Source: Perognathus longimembris pacificus (taxonomy: Eukaryota > Chordata > Mammalia > Rodentia > Heteromyidae). Taken from it: a stretch of 64,000 nt of DNA. Where the stretch lies: contig NC_063163.1 in assembly GCF_023159225.1 (NCBI RefSeq), positions 107,663,885 through 107,727,884 on the forward strand. The letters are read 5' to 3'. Positions 1-52,827 of the stretch are shown here, piece after piece; positions within the stretch are counted from its first letter, which is position 1, and every line of letters begins with the position of its first letter. Under the pieces are notes generated by a model. The model was given only the letters and a program-made list of their open reading frames with translations, was not told the DNA's origin and searched no databases. The translations under genes were made by a program, and so were the position numbers.

Positions 1-180
1 TCTATAAATGCTTATTATGTATGAGGTTTCCTTTTAGAATTTGTGTAATAAAACAAGATATTTTAAATAACTACTTCTGTTATTTTCTACTTCCCTGGGT
101 GGTGAAAAAAATATGAAGACTTGCACAGTTCCTAGATAGCACATTTAAGAATATATACTCTTGTGTTTCTGAAACGTTTT

Positions 181-345
181 GTGCCAGTCCTGGGGCTTTA
201 AACTCAGGGCCTTGACAATGTCCCTAAGTGTTTTTGCTCATGGTTAGTGCTTTACCATTTTTGGTGCTTTACCAGAGTCTCAAGGACTTTCCTGCCACGG
301 CTTTTAACTGTGATCCTCAGATCTCAGCTAGTATTACAGACTAGC
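181..345 (-). mobile_element. Composite SINE, reverse, partial
   Basis: It reads GCCAGTCCTGGGGCTT, ..., GATCTCAGCTAGTATTACA on the plus strand, the reverse of the composite. Confidence 0.75.
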
Positions 346-609
346 TTTTCTTTTTCTAAATTGTAAAAGGTCAGGTGTTAAAAGACAGTTATCTTCCAAG
401 AATAGAGTGGGGAAAAGTGTGGTCTTTAGATGAAAACTACATGAAATTATTTAAAGATGAAACACAAAACAATGAGAAAGCCGAAAACTTAATTTATATC
501 AACAGGTTGAAATTGATCTGGTGATACCAAACAACTCTAAATAGGATATTAAAGGGGGGAAAAATAGAGGGTGAGAGAGGGTAAAAGACTATAAGAAGCA
601 AAATGCCAA

Positions 610-816
610 TAGGGGCACTGATGGCTCACACCTGTAATTCTAGGTACTTAGGAGGCTGAGATTTTAAGATCAAGGTTCAATGCCAGTTCAGACAGGTATC
701 AATGAGACTCCAGTTAACCACCAAAAGCAGGAAGTGAAGCTGTGGCTCAAGTGGTAGAATGCTAGCCTTGAATGAAAAAGCTAGGGGATAGTGCCCAGGA
801 CCTGAGTTCAAGTCCC

Positions 817-862
<46 letters not shown>
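610..862 (+). mobile_element. Composite SINE (B1-like head, tRNA-like tail) with CA repeat
   Basis: The head reads GCTCACACCTGTAATTCTAG. The second half equals the second part of the dimeric SINE. It ends in a CA repeat at 820-862. Confidence 0.85.
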
Positions 863-864
<2 letters not shown>

Positions 865-2264
865 GTAATACGATAGTATAACCCATTGGTGCCATTAACA
901 CACATTAAGAAAAAAAAAAGACAAAGTAAAAAGGCTGAGATGGAAGATGAGCACAAGAGGGCAGCAACAAAAGTATAAATGTGGATGAATATGGCCCATC
1001 TACTTTAGTTGGCACGTGTGACTGTCTTAAAGGGAGAGAGAAATGGGAAAGAGAGATAAGTTTACTGGAATACATTGTTTACACTTATGATCAAAATGAA
1101 TTCTCCTCCCCCAGTACAACTAGAATATGGGAACATTAAAAAAAACAAAAACAGTAAATTTAGCGAAGAAATGCTCCTTCCCAAAGCTGGTATAGATTGA
1201 GAAGGTAAATACCTACCTGTACTGGAGAAAACAGGCAGTTAAAAGCTTGGATACCTGATGTCAAATGGAACTGAATTTATGCATATGCACTGAAGGTTGA
1301 GCCCGTAGACCTTCTTTCCCTACTCTACTTACAGAAAGTAAAAGCCTTGCTAGTACCTGTTATAGCTATGTAAACCCTGAGGGGATCTTACCTGTGTAAG
1401 AGAAAAAACTTAGATACCAGTACCAAAGACTTTATAATAGTCCACCAGATTATAAGAGACTGAAAAGCACAACAAGCCCCTACCCCATAGCTCCCCTTTT
1501 TGCCCACTCTTTAAAAAGTGAGCAATCAAGCCATTTGAGAAATTGTAAAGATGTGAAAACAAAGCAATATTCAATAAAAACTTTTGGGCATTAAAAACAG
1601 GAGGGGGGGAACCCTATCTTAGAAGATTGGGCTGGAGGTATGCCTTAAGTGGCAAAGCACCTGCTTAGCAAGGAGGAGGACCTGAGCTCAAACCCCAGTA
1701 CTAGCAAAAAAACAAAAACAAAAAAAACACCAAAATCACCCAGCAGAAGGAAAAAGTTGGAAAATAAAAGTAAATATAAGAATATTAAGAATACTGACTC
1801 AGAAAATCTAATATCCAAACATCTGAACCTATCAGAAAGACAAGAGATGGTTGGGGGAGGGGAGGAGTGTCTACACATCCACAGGAAATACAATGGATCA
1901 GTGCTCTCACAGTCCTAAGGAGAAAACAGTCTGGAATCCAAGTATACTTTTCAATTAACGGTGACAAGATAAAGTCTATACAACTTTATCTTCAAGACAC
2001 ACTCTCCAGAAGGTTCTTAGAGGTGACAAAACAAGATGTCAAAAGAATACCACAAACATAATTACAAGGATACAACTCAGAAAACTTGGGAGAGCAAATT
2101 GACTAGAACCAGAAGATCCCAAAACAGAAAGCATCAAATGTGTCTGAACATAAGAGAAAGGTTGGCATAAATGAAGGAGAACTGAAGAGCCAAATTAGTG
2201 ATAAATACATGGAAAAAAATAAAACAAAATGTTCTAAAAAGTTATGCATTAAAATAATAGTATA

Positions 2265-2490
2265 GGGCTGGGAATATGGCCTAGTGGCAAGAGTGCTTGC
2301 CTCCTGTACGTGAAGCCAAGGGTTTGATTCCCCAGCACCACATATATAGAAAACGGCCAGATGTGGCGCTGTGGCTCAAGTGGCAGAGTGCTAGCCTTGA
2401 GCAAAAAGAAGCCAGGGACAGTGCTCAGGCCCTGAGTCAAGGCCCAGGACTGGCAAAAAAAAATAATAATAATAATAATAATAATAGTAG
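2265..2490 (+). mobile_element. tRNA-like dimeric SINE
   Basis: Full-length: ID-like head (GGGCTGGGAATATGGCC), second tRNA-like part (GTGGCTCAAGTGGCAGAGTG) and a TAA-rich tail. ATAATAGTA-like bases flank both ends. Confidence 0.85.
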
Positions 2491-3846
2491 TATATAACAC
2501 ATATCTTAGTTGCAAATAGTTAGAAGGTAATTGGTAATTATAGAATATAACTAGGATTAGAACTGCAATAGAAGGTAGTAAAAATAGTTGTCCATAAATG
2601 AAAAACAATGGTGAAAATGTGCTAAACCCTGTTTCTGCACCAAAGGTCAACAATGATACCTACCATTGAAACACCAAAACACAGTAAGGTAAAGTCATTT
2701 TAATGATATGGAGGGAATATGAGAAGCAGCAGAGTTGGAAAGTGGTTGTAGCTGGAAAGTGAAGAAAGGAAAACTATTGTTGCTGTTTAGAATTGATTTT
2801 TTTATATTAAATGTACTATAACAGTGAAAACAAAACTAGATTTTATAAAAAGATAGCTCTGTGTAGAACTAGAAAGTAACAAATTCCTAAGAGAATTATG
2901 TAACAAAGGTAATCTCATTGATACTACAGAGGAAGCTTATTAATGATCTCTAGTATTGACTGCATTGAAAAAAAGTCAGAATAACCTTTCACTAGGGAAT
3001 AATTCTGTATATAAATCAAGTAATGTATTTACATAGAGGAAATCAAATCTATTAAATCTAAATGTCAATTACAATTGAAGTACATCGTACATAAATTAGC
3101 TTGGAGGGGAAAACCCTTAGATATACCCAAGTATGCCCAAATATATCCATTATGAATACCACTGTGACTTACCTAAAAGCCACACAATTCCTCCCTGCTT
3201 TCTTAGGTATGTTGAACTAAACAGGTACCGTATATTTTTTAAGACTTAAGGTTTATGTACACCAGTCTTGCAGTCAGGTTGGCAGTGCTCTTAAGATGAC
3301 TGTTAATGTCAATGCTTCTAATGCATCTCCTCTTCTAATTAGCTTATTTGGCAAGGCCTTCAAAACCAGGCAATCAAACTAGAAGAGGTCATGTAAAAAC
3401 AGAGAGCCCGAGACTAAGAATAAGAAGCTCCCTTTAAATAACTGGTTTTTGAGAAGTCTAAAGCCAATAAGCAAAGAGCCAGCTATTTACTGACAGTATT
3501 GAAAAGCTAAATTTCAAACTAATATGTATAGTTATATTTAAGCCAAGTCAGTAACATCTGCTGACCATCAAGCTCTATGTACAATGTTGGAGGAGTTTCT
3601 TCCTCCCAACTGATAATAATTTCACTGTTTGAGTCTTTAACATTGCTGGCTTAGTCACATTTTATTCCTCCTCTTAAAAACTCACCCTCATCCAAAGAGT
3701 TCTGGTGAGATCAGGTCTTGCTAGCTATTTTCTGTCCTATAAAGTCAATGAGCCACTAAGGAACAAGAGACACTGAGAATAAAAACATAATAATAAGGAA
3801 ACTAACTTTCCTGCCCAGAAATAGCACTCCTCTGGTCCCACAAACA

Positions 3847-3874
3847 TTTATTCATCATTCAATAAAAATTTATT
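3847..3874 (-). terminator. STT3A: Candidate STT3A polyadenylation signals (two AATAAA)
   Basis: TTTATT occurs at 3847-3852 and 3869-3874 on the plus strand, which is AATAAA for the gene. No usage data are available. Confidence 0.35.
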
Positions 3875-4358
3875 AAGCACCCACGATGTGCAAGCATTGT
3901 GCTGGGTGCTACAATACAGAAAGTATGACAAAGTTGTTTATATATGTAGAGTCAGAGCTAGTCCTTGGTATTTTTCCTGATATAAGAAAGAATGCCCCTA
4001 CTTGGTTCATTTAAGGAGCTAAAGGCATTGAGAAGGTATGTTGCATGTCCTTCTATCAGCCCAGCATAAATGTTTCCCTTCCTCAAATCAGCCATAAGTC
4101 AAAACAAATAAGGCACATTTAAAAAAAAAAAAAAGTCCCCCCTTTCATTGACCAAAGTAAAGCCATGACATTTCATTTGGTAACTTGCTCAGAATTATAA
4201 AAATCATTCCATTGGCCCAGCCCATACTGTCCAGGGCAAGACTTCAAGATAATTCTAATCCCATTCGGCTCTGTTCTTATAAACTGCATATAAAAAAATC
4301 TTCAATGTCCTAAATATGACGTGCTCAGTACAAAGTATATCAGAACTGGATGTGACAT
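3847..4358 (-). other. STT3A: STT3A 3' untranslated region (3' end approximate)
   Basis: The sequence after the stop has no further splice site that I need. Two AATAAA hexamers on the minus strand (3869-3874 and 3847-3852) give a plausible end about 0.5 kb after the stop. They lie in an old interspersed repeat (about 3845-3945), so a more distal end is possible. Confidence 0.4.
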
Positions 4359-26175
<21,817 letters not shown>

Positions 26176-26479
26176 CTAAAACACAAAAATCAACACCATA
26201 GGATAATGAATACCCTCAATTTAGTTAAATTAACTTTAATCTTCCACAATGAGAAAGAATCTGAATATACATATGAGTTAATAAAAATACCAGGTAATAC
26301 CAAGACCCAAGCTTTGCCAAAAGCAAAGCAAAGAAGCAGACACAATCAGCTCTACAAGTTAGGACTAAAAAAGGTAACCAAAATTTAATAGCAAACATGC
26401 TGTAATCCCTGCGAAACTAACGCAGGAGGATTACAAATTCTAGGTCAGCCTGGTTATCTTGGTGAGACCATGACTCAAA

Positions 26480-26730
26480 ATAACATTTTTTCAAAGGGGC
26501 TGGAAAAGGTCAAATGTCAGTGGCTCAGGAGACTGAGAGCTGAGGAAATAGGTACAAAAACCAACCCAGGCAGACAAATCCAAGACTCTTTAATTCAATT
26601 AACCAGAAAAAAAAGCCAAAATTGGAGGTATGGTTCAAGCATAGAGCACTACCCAGGAGTAAAGAAGGGAAATGAGAGTTCAAGGCCCCGAGTTCAAGTC
26701 CCAGTACTGGCACTTGTCTAGCACACAAGA
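26480..26730 (+). mobile_element. Composite SINE, diverged, in STT3A intron 1
   Basis: AGTGGCTCAGGAGACTGAGA head and GAGTTCAAGTCCCAGTACTG tail. The edges are approximate. Confidence 0.65.
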
Positions 26731-28028
26731 TGCACTTGGTTCCACCCTCCAGAACCGTATTGAAAAAAAAGAAAAAATGCTACTCATAATTCTATTTCCC
26801 ACTCATTCCTTCACAACCAGCAATATTATTGTACAATAGGAGTAAAGCAGAAACATAAAACTAAAAAACATGGTGGAGGGAAGAGATACAACTAAGATGG
26901 CAAACAACAACAACAAAATTAATAAAATGAAGAAAGAAAGAGTTTGGGAAAAGGCATGAATGTATAAAAACAAGTAGAGAATGAACATTAAGTAGAGAAG
27001 TGAAAATTGAAAGAGGAAAAATAGAAATCATGACTGAATACACACAATTTCCAGTTCTAAACTGAAGTTTCAACTGACTGCCTATGAGCTTCTATTTCAA
27101 ATTCCAGCAGAGGTTGTATTAAGTAAACTGGATGAGCAATCACCAATTTGGGTGCAATCGTGCAATCATGAAGATTCACATACAGAGACCACTGTACACT
27201 AAATCCCATAATTCACACTCTCAACTGCTATATATGTATTTCCCTTTCAAAGCAGATTTCAAGGCATCCTATCTTCATAATCGACCCTGCTGACTTAAAT
27301 GATTCCATGATACAGAGACAATTCATGGCACCAGATGATAATCTAAAAAGAAAAAAAAAATGCTTCCTACTGAACCAGAAAAAAGGCCAGAGGAAAAAAA
27401 CTGGATTAAAATGTCCAAGGAAGCAGTTGGTGCACTGTTTGTTCTGAGTGGTGTTCACTTGATGAACAGTTACATGTACCAATTTACCACAGCAGCTGCT
27501 GGTGAAGGACGAAGGGATAAAGAACAAAAGCTATGTTAAAATTATTCAAAACTATACAGAAATAAATTAAAAGCCAGCAATGTTCTTCATCTTTTTCCTA
27601 CTTTTATTGCAAAGGGGGAAAAAAGTAACATGGAACTAGGTGGAAAGGTTGAAGAATCATACATTCCTCATTCCAACACCACTAAGTCTAACAGGTCCAA
27701 AAGGACATTTTTAGATGTGTGTGTCTAATTACAATTCCAAAAGGAATTCTTATCTTGCACTGAAGACCTAAGAAGTCAGTCCTTTCTCTCAGGTTTGCAG
27801 CTCTTTTTTTTCTAGAATGACTAAAATAGAAACAAATTTAACACCACTGAGTTTGATATGATCCACACCACGCACTTGAGTAAGTAAGAGAAAATACGCA
27901 TGAGGGATCTGGGCTTGAAACCTGAGTAACGGCGGTAATTTAATCTGATGGAGTTTTTATGTCCCGGGCCATTTTCTCACACCGCCAAAGCAAATAAGGG
28001 CAAAAACCATTTTCTTCAAAATATCAGC

Positions 28029-28268
28029 CTCAAGCCGAGTGACAGTGGCTCACACCTGTAAATCCTCGGGAGGCTGAGATCCCAGGATACAGGTTCAAAG
28101 CCTGTTCGGATCCGGTAAGACCTTTTATCTCAACTCAGCCACCAGAAAAGCCAGAAGTGAAGTTGTGGCTCAAATGGGTAGAGCCGTCAGCCCCGAGTGA
28201 GGAGCTCAGAGACAGCGCCTAGGACCTGAGTTCAAACCCCAGTACATGCACATGCACATACACGCGCG

Positions 28269-28305
<37 letters not shown>
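28029..28305 (+). mobile_element. Composite SINE with CG/CA repeat tail
   Basis: CAGTGGCTCACACCTGTAAA head; the tail runs into alternating CG and CA dinucleotides (28257-28305). Confidence 0.82.
28257..28305. repeat. CG/CA alternating repeat
   Basis: ACGCGCGCGCGCGCGCACAC followed by CA units: purine-pyrimidine alternation with seven or more CG steps. Confidence 0.95.
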
Positions 28306-28308
<3 letters not shown>

Positions 28309-28849
28309 CAGCATCTGCTTTTTCACATTAACTGTGTCCGGCAGGCATCGCCATGCTGTCCCACCCTAGCTAGCTTCTGAGGCTGCCCTCGTTTTCAAAC
28401 CACACATTTTTACACCCTCTCTCACCACTCCACTCTGAACACCCCTCATCCCCACCCCGCAACCCACGTCGGCCCTGGCCTCGCGTCCCAACCCCTCTCC
28501 TTCCCTCCCCACCCCCAGGGCTGACCACCAGCGACCCCACCCGCCGCGGAACCCCCAGCTTCACCTGGGACCTCGGCATCCGACGTCGTTTCCGCTCCGA
28601 ACTCGTCCCAGGACCGCTCCGTTCCCACGCCCCCCATCCACGCCGCTCCCAGCACCGCTCCGCCGACCCTCCCAAGCTTTCTTTCCATTCTGGGAGGCCC
28701 CCCCACACCACACCCCACGCCCCCCTCCACGGCAAAGCCCCACGCTCCGCTCCCCACCACCTCTCAGAACCCTGCCTCCTGCACTTCGTTCACACCCGCC
28801 ATACTCCTGAACTGCACCGGCCGCTAATTCTCAAGTTTTTCCCTAAGGC

Positions 28850-29330
28850 CTTCTCACCTGGCCACGGTTCCTTGAGAAGCCGCTCCTCTCCCTCGGCCAT
28901 CCGTTCAGATGGCGCACCCAACCCTGGCAACAGCCGGGTCCCGCCTCTCAGGTCGCTCCACATTGGTTGGCTCTGAACCAAGACGACACTTCCGGAGAAC
29001 GATAGGCCTATAGCGCTATCCGTCAAGTTGGGAGGCGTGGACCCAGCCGCGCTCCCACTTCTTAATTGGTAGTTACAGCTATCACTAAAGAGGTTAGAGG
29101 CGGGACTACGCGCTCTCAACGAGCTGTCATAGGTGGGCGCATGAGAGCGACGAGCGCGGAAAGAACGTGCTCCGAGGGGTTTGGTTGAGCGCCGAGGAGT
29201 GACGTGTCGGTCTGCGGACCGGAAGGAGACTCGGTGGGGAGGCGTGGCCAGTTTACCATAGACACGTGACCAGAAGCGGAAACTGCTCAGAGAAACTGGC
29301 CCAACGTACATATCCTAAACTACGGGTACT
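28850..29330 (-). promoter_or_regulatory. STT3A: STT3A promoter, CpG-rich
   Basis: CpG density rises sharply here and falls after about 29330. Motifs on the gene strand include CCAAT boxes (28962-28971 and near 29064), an ETS site (CACTTCCGG, near 28986), an E-box CACGTG (29263-29268) and a YY1-like site (AGATGGCG, near 28907) close to the probable start. No TATA box is evident. The C-rich stretch at 28440-28760 lies downstream in intron 1. Confidence 0.75.
28858..29000 (-). other. STT3A: STT3A exon 1, untranslated (5' end approximate)
   Basis: A strong donor (CAG followed by GTGAGA on the minus strand) lies just below 28858, inside the CpG-rich promoter. It is the best partner for the exon 2 acceptor. 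The transcription start is not visible exactly; I place it a little downstream of the CCAAT box at 28962-28971. The exon contains an ATG at 28898-28900 that opens a short upstream reading frame (see findings). Intron 1 (26176-28857) holds two composite SINEs (26480-26730 and 28029-28305), a CG/CA repeat and a C-rich stretch at 28440-28760. I see no gene in it. Confidence 0.6.
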
Positions 29331-31562
29331 GGAGACTGCTCGTGGGCGAGTTTTTAAGGTACTACGGACCTTTCTCTGATAAAAAGCTTAAAGGGGAGGA
29401 GGGAAGGATATCCTACCTGTTTTCAGTGAGAACCCATCTTGCTAAGGATTTGTCTGCTAATTTGTTCAAGAAATAGCTTAAAAAGCTCTGATGACTACTA
29501 TTAAGGGATCCCTGACAGATTTCACGAGGCATTTGCCGTGGCTTGTGGAAGTGTGCCTAGGCCTCGAAGGGTTGTTACGGTTGTGCTGGCAGAATCGGCA
29601 TTGCATGGCGGTCACCCGGCAGTAGACCAGGAGGGCTGCCGCGCCCTGCTTCGCCAACTCACGCCTGGAATCTTAGCTACTCATTAGGTTGAGAGCTGAC
29701 AATCTAGGTTCAAAGCCAGCTCGGGCAGGAAAGTTTGAGACTTTTATGGCTAATGCCCGTACACCCCAGCTACCTGGAAGGCTGAGGCAAGAAAACCACA
29801 AGTTGGAGACTAGCCTGACAACTTAGACCCCATCACAAAACATAACAGGGCTGGCTGTAGCTCTAGAGGGAAGCAATTGAGTAGCAAGCACGTGACCCTA
29901 GCCTCCGTTAAGAAGGGTGTGGGGGTGACCTACGAGACTGATTAAATAAGTAGCCTCATTTCTATAACTTAAAGCATTTGCTTTTCAGTTCCAAGTTGAA
30001 GAAATACTGTGATCTTTTTCAAACCATCCTCATAACTACCAGGAAGTAGTTCTCTGTGGTACTACTATTAAAAGGCAAGAGGCACTAGGCTACGGTGGCA
30101 CACATGTAAGAGGTTAACCAGGGATACATAGCAAGACCCTGTCTCAAAAAAAAAAAAAAAAAGCACATAAAAGGCAGTCATTCCGCATTTAGAAATGCTG
30201 GTAGTAAAACTTAATTTTTTTTTTTTTAGTGGTACTAGAGTTTGAAGTCGGCTCCATACTCCTTCTGCTTGCTTGTTCAGCTCATGCTCTACCACTGGAG
30301 CCATGGTACCAGCCTTTGTTATTTTGGAAATGGAGTTTCCAAGACTTGTCTTCCCCGGGTGGTTTTGAACCTTGATCCACCTCATTTTAGCCTCCTGAGT
30401 AGCCAGGGTATTATAGGTATGAACCAACAGCACCTGGCTCAATCTTTCAGTTTTTTTGTACAGTCTTCAATAGTGCTCATTTCCAAGATAGCGACGTGTG
30501 TGTATCTCTGTGGCAGTTAGTGAGACTCCGAATCTTGCAAGGCTAGTGGCTTGTGGCTCTACCATTTGAGCCACACCTCCACTTCTGGCTTTTTGCTGTT
30601 TAATTGGAGATAGTCTCTTGAATTTGTGTGTCCAAGCTGTCTGCAAACCTTGATCCTCAGCTGTCAGCCTCTTGAGTAGCTAGCACTACAAGTGTGAGCT
30701 GCCCACTCCCCCAGCTCCAAGATGCCCACTATTAAAAATCACCACTAGCTGGGCATGGTGATTCACGTGTAATCTCAGCACTCAAGAGGTGGAGACTTGG
30801 AGACTATACGTGTAATCTCAGCACTCAGGAGGTGGAGACTTGGAGACTATAAATTCAAGGGAAACATGGGCTATGAGACCCTGCCTGAAAAAATAATCCT
30901 CTTCTATCACCTTCATAAGCACTTCAAATTTAGATGCAAGTCCCTAGCAATAATTTTTAATTCCTATTTTGTTTTAGAAATAGGAAAGGTAATAGAACAT
31001 TAGAGCCTGCTAAGATTATTTTGGGAAGCAAGAAAGAGGTGGTGAGAGTGATTGGAATACTTGTAAACATGTGGAAGTGGAACAATGAAATCCTCTTATG
31101 TATAACTAATCTAAGATTTAAAAAATAAAGGTTTCTGTAAACCAGATGTCTAATTTCTTCCTTAGACTTAACAAATGATATGTTTAATACCCTGAAACTT
31201 AGGATCTTCCTCCCTCCCTAAATACAAAGCACAGATGTATATACACACTTTAAAAGAATTCAGCAATCCCAGTCTTTCATAAGACATATATATGATTATA
31301 ATCATGTAACAAAAACATTCTCACAAAACTTTTCCCAGAGTGCATCTCTCAAAATTATAATTCAAGACCACGTCTTGTGCTCTAAGAATACATAAATCTT
31401 GAGATCATGATTTGTAAATTCAACCATTACACACTTGTGGGAAACCAGCTCACATTTAATTGTGACACTTTAAAATTGTACAAGTTTTGACATCTGCCCT
31501 CCCACCCCATATTTAGTCTCCTAAAATGACAGGAAAACATCACCAGTCACAGGCTTAATGGG
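29331..31562. other. Intergenic DNA between EI24 and STT3A
   Basis: About 2.2 kb between the EI24 3' end and the STT3A promoter. It holds B1-like fragments (29655-29900, 30080-30165, 30750-30890), a reverse composite SINE at 30525-30716 and a moderately GC-rich stretch at 29510-29650 that I do not recognise. No reading frame looks like a gene. Confidence 0.6.
30525..30716 (-). mobile_element. Composite SINE, reverse
   Basis: ATTTGAGCCACACCTCCACT and TGATCCTCAGCTGTCAGCCT are the reverse of the composite second and first halves. Confidence 0.75.
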
Positions 31563-31568
31563 TTTAAT
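31563..31568 (-). terminator. EI24: Candidate EI24 polyadenylation signal (ATTAAA)
   Basis: This is the first common polyadenylation hexamer I see after the stop on the gene strand. Confidence 0.3.
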
Positions 31569-32417
31569 AAGTTTACCTCTTCAGTTCCTATTTGCAGCAC
31601 CCATAATCCTTTGAAATACCAGTCTGACCTGGCAGTGGCCAACAGTAAATTTCCATTCTCTAGAGGAAAAGTTCAGTTTCTCTGAGCATTCTGTGTTGCA
31701 GTGGCACTTGTCCAGAATTGGTACTTCTCCATAGTTAGGGAACTTTAAGTACCAGTGGAAAAAAAAGCTTTTTCCCCTTCAAGGGGAAGAAAGAAAGGTA
31801 TTCCTCAAAAACAGCTGATCTGGCTGTGAGGTCTTTCCTTCTGTCCCATCTCTTCACGCTCTTTTGTTTTTTCTTTCTTTTTTGCAGTAGAGCAAGAGAG
31901 ACCAAAACCTAACCTGAGTTACAAGAAACAAGACAGTGATGGCTATAAAAGAAGTATCTAGGAGCAACTGAGATGCTCCTATACCTCCCACATCCAATAT
32001 ATGTGCTTCACAGAAAAACAACAAAAACAACAAATCCACAAAATACAACAGCTAGAATTACAAAACCCATTCATCCAAGGGTGCTGGAAGGCAGGAAGGA
32101 AAGGTGGGAGGGTAAATGGCACAGACAGGAAAATGAAGTATTCAAATCATCCAGGCACAGGGGCTGGCAAATGCTAGAAAATAGCTGTGGTCCTTTCAGA
32201 CTCACGATGGTGGTAAAAATCCACATACTGGTGTCAAGAAGATTCTGCCCTATATGCACCAGAGACAAAAATTCAAACTCCACAAACAGAAGAGACTATG
32301 CAGAGGGCCCTTGGCAGAGTGGGTCCTGCCTTCCCTGGCAGGGGGAGGAGAACAGAGAAAAAAGAGCTGCCACGGCTTCCATCCAATCCCACCCATCCCT
32401 TCTGAACAGCAGGTGAC
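31563..32417 (-). other. EI24: EI24 3' untranslated region (3' end approximate)
   Basis: About 0.85 kb of mostly unique sequence follows the stop, up to an ATTAAA hexamer on the minus strand (TTTAAT at 31563-31568). The real end could lie further on. Confidence 0.4.
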
Positions 32418-50772
<18,355 letters not shown>

Positions 50773-51014
50773 CTCCTCACCACCCAGACTATCAGCTACA
50801 CAGAGAGAGAAGTACCTCAAAATCTCTCATCATGAAGGACCTGGAAACAGATGGTAGTATAATGGAAGAAAACATTACTGTAATGGTAAGTCACTTCAGA
50901 CACATTTCTAATGATGGCACATTCTTATACTTCTAATTGGAGAACAATAAGCTTCTAGAACACAATGAAATAAGTAAAGCTATCCTTGTAACTGCTGAAA
51001 TATAAATGCCTTAA

Positions 51015-51209
51015 TGGGCTGAGGATATGGCCTAGTGGCAAGAGTGCTTGCCTCATATACAGGAAGCCCTGGGTTCGATTCCCCAGCACCACATATATAG
51101 AAAACGGCCAGAAGTGGCTCTGTGGCAGAGTGCTAGCCTTAAGCAAAAGGAAGCCAGGGACAGTGCTCAGGCCCTGAGTCCAAGGCCCAGGACTGGCAAT
51201 AAAATAAAA
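51015..51209 (+). mobile_element. tRNA-like dimeric SINE
   Basis: A 13-bp duplication ATAAATGCCTTAA (51002-51014 and 51210-51222). A small deletion removes the second A box. Confidence 0.9.
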
Positions 51210-51237
51210 ATAAATGCCTTAAAATTTTGCTTGTTTT

Positions 51238-51455
51238 TTGTTGTTTTCCTAGTATGGTTTGAACTCAGAGCCTGGAACTCTCACTCAAATTTTCTTGTTC
51301 ACAGCTGGTGCCCTACTTGAGCCAAACCTCCAGCTTAGCAATTTGTTGGTTAACTGTAAATGAAGTCTTATATACTTTGCTGCCCAAGATGGCTTCAAAC
51401 CACAATCTTGCAGGTCTCAGCCTCCTGAATAGCTAGTATTGTAAGTATGGGACAC
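51238..51455 (-). mobile_element. Composite SINE, reverse, diverged
   Basis: GGTTTGAACTCAGAGCCTGG to AGCCTCCTGAATAGCTAGTA on the plus strand. Confidence 0.7.
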
Positions 51456-51475
51456 TGGGGACTGACTGGCTTTTT

Positions 51476-51687
51476 AAATTTATTTTTATTTATTTTGCCA
51501 GTCCTGGGGCTTGAACTCAGGGCCTGAGCACTGTCCCTGGCTTCTTTTTGCTCAAGGCTAGCACTCTGCCACTTGAGCCACAGCGCCACTTCTGGCCATT
51601 TTCTGTATATGTGGTGCTAGGGAATTGAACCCAGGGATTCATGTATGGGAGGCAAGCACTCTTGCCACTAGGCCATATTCCCAGCCC
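51476..51687 (-). mobile_element. tRNA-like dimeric SINE
   Basis: Reverse copy with a 14-bp duplication CTGACTGGCTTTTT (51462-51475 and 51688-51701). Confidence 0.92.
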
Positions 51688-52107
51688 CTGACTGGCTTTT
51701 TGTTTTGAGAAATTCTTGCTATGTTGCCCAGGCTGGTCCCCCATATTCCTAGACTCATCTTACCTTTCCTGCCTCAGTCTCTTGGAAAAACTGGGGAAGG
51801 GCTAAGCCTATAGGCACATTTACCTGGCCTGTTATATTTTTTCATTTTTTGTTTTTTTACAACCATTCACCACACTTTCACTAAATATGCTCTTGGACAA
51901 GTGTCCCCTCTGTGCTTTGGCACTCCTATCCCTCACACATTCCAAGTACTTTTGAGGATCTGAGACAGGTGACAGTAACATTTCAATATTCTCTTAAGCA
52001 CATTGTTTCCTTACCTATACATACTCAAACATTTGAATGAAAATATGAGAGCAAGATAAGAGTTCTTCAGAAATTACTGAATATGCTCAGTCATTTATTT
52101 ATTTACT

Positions 52108-52290
52108 GCCAGTACTGGGGCTTGAACACAGCCTCTTGCTCTCACTTGGCTTTTTCACTCAAGGCTAGTACTCTACCAACAACTTTTTGCTGATTACTGG
52201 AGATAAAAGTCCCTGGCATTTGTCTGTCCAGACTGGCTCTGAACCTTGATCCTCAGATCCCAACCTTATGAGTAGCTAGGATTCTAGGCA
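52108..52290 (-). mobile_element. Composite SINE, reverse, diverged
   Basis: GCCAGTACTGGGGCTTGAAC to ATGAGTAGCTAGGATTCTAG on the plus strand. Confidence 0.72.
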
Positions 52291-52827
52291 AAATAGTGAA
52301 TTTTAAAGTAGGCCAAGACTGGAAGCATAACTCAATGGTATACAGTCCATACTTAGTATGCATAAGGCCCTGGGGTTGATAGAGACAAACACAAGCAGTT
52401 GGACTCTTCAAATATGTAAGTTGTTTTGGTTTGTATTGGGAGAGGGAGGGAGGTACTAGGTTTCAGCTCAAATTTTGTGCTTACTAGGCAGGCACTCTCA
52501 CTGCTTGAAACCCCACCTCCAGCCCTTTTCTGCTCTAGTTAATTTGGAAACACGGTTTTGTCTTTTGCCTAGACTGGCCTGGACCTCAACAGATGTGTTC
52601 TACTCAGCCCAGTTATAGGTTGAAATAGAGTAGTCTCCCAAACTTTTTTTATGGGCTGGCTCCAAAACACATCCCCATCAGCTTTCAAAACAGTAAGACT
52701 TTCTCAAATTTTTATTTCATATGAATGGGAAATCTAGACTCTAAAATTAAGAACTTGAAAGTTCAAGTGTATGAATCTCCCCTAAAATATTAGTCTCATT
52801 TAATTCGTTCAAAGTGAATTCTAAACA

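Larger units (their letters stand above)
1..3846. other. Intergenic DNA downstream of STT3A
   Basis: I see no gene here. It holds a reverse composite SINE (181-345), a composite SINE with a CA tail (610-862), an ID-like monomer with an A-rich tail (1629-1730), a full tRNA-like SINE (2265-2490) and otherwise A/T-rich unique sequence. By human order CHEK1 should lie further left, outside the window. Confidence 0.6.

Noticed and set aside
677..956. Frames with VCVCVCVC runs
   Set aside because: These are translations of the CA repeat at 820-862.
1..3846. CHEK1 sequence at the left edge
   Set aside because: Expected from human gene order, but no CHEK1 exon could be recognised in the window.
28790..29311. 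173-codon minus-strand frame over the STT3A promoter
   Set aside because: It crosses the exon 1 donor and the promoter motifs. High GC makes stops rare here, and no protein feature is visible.
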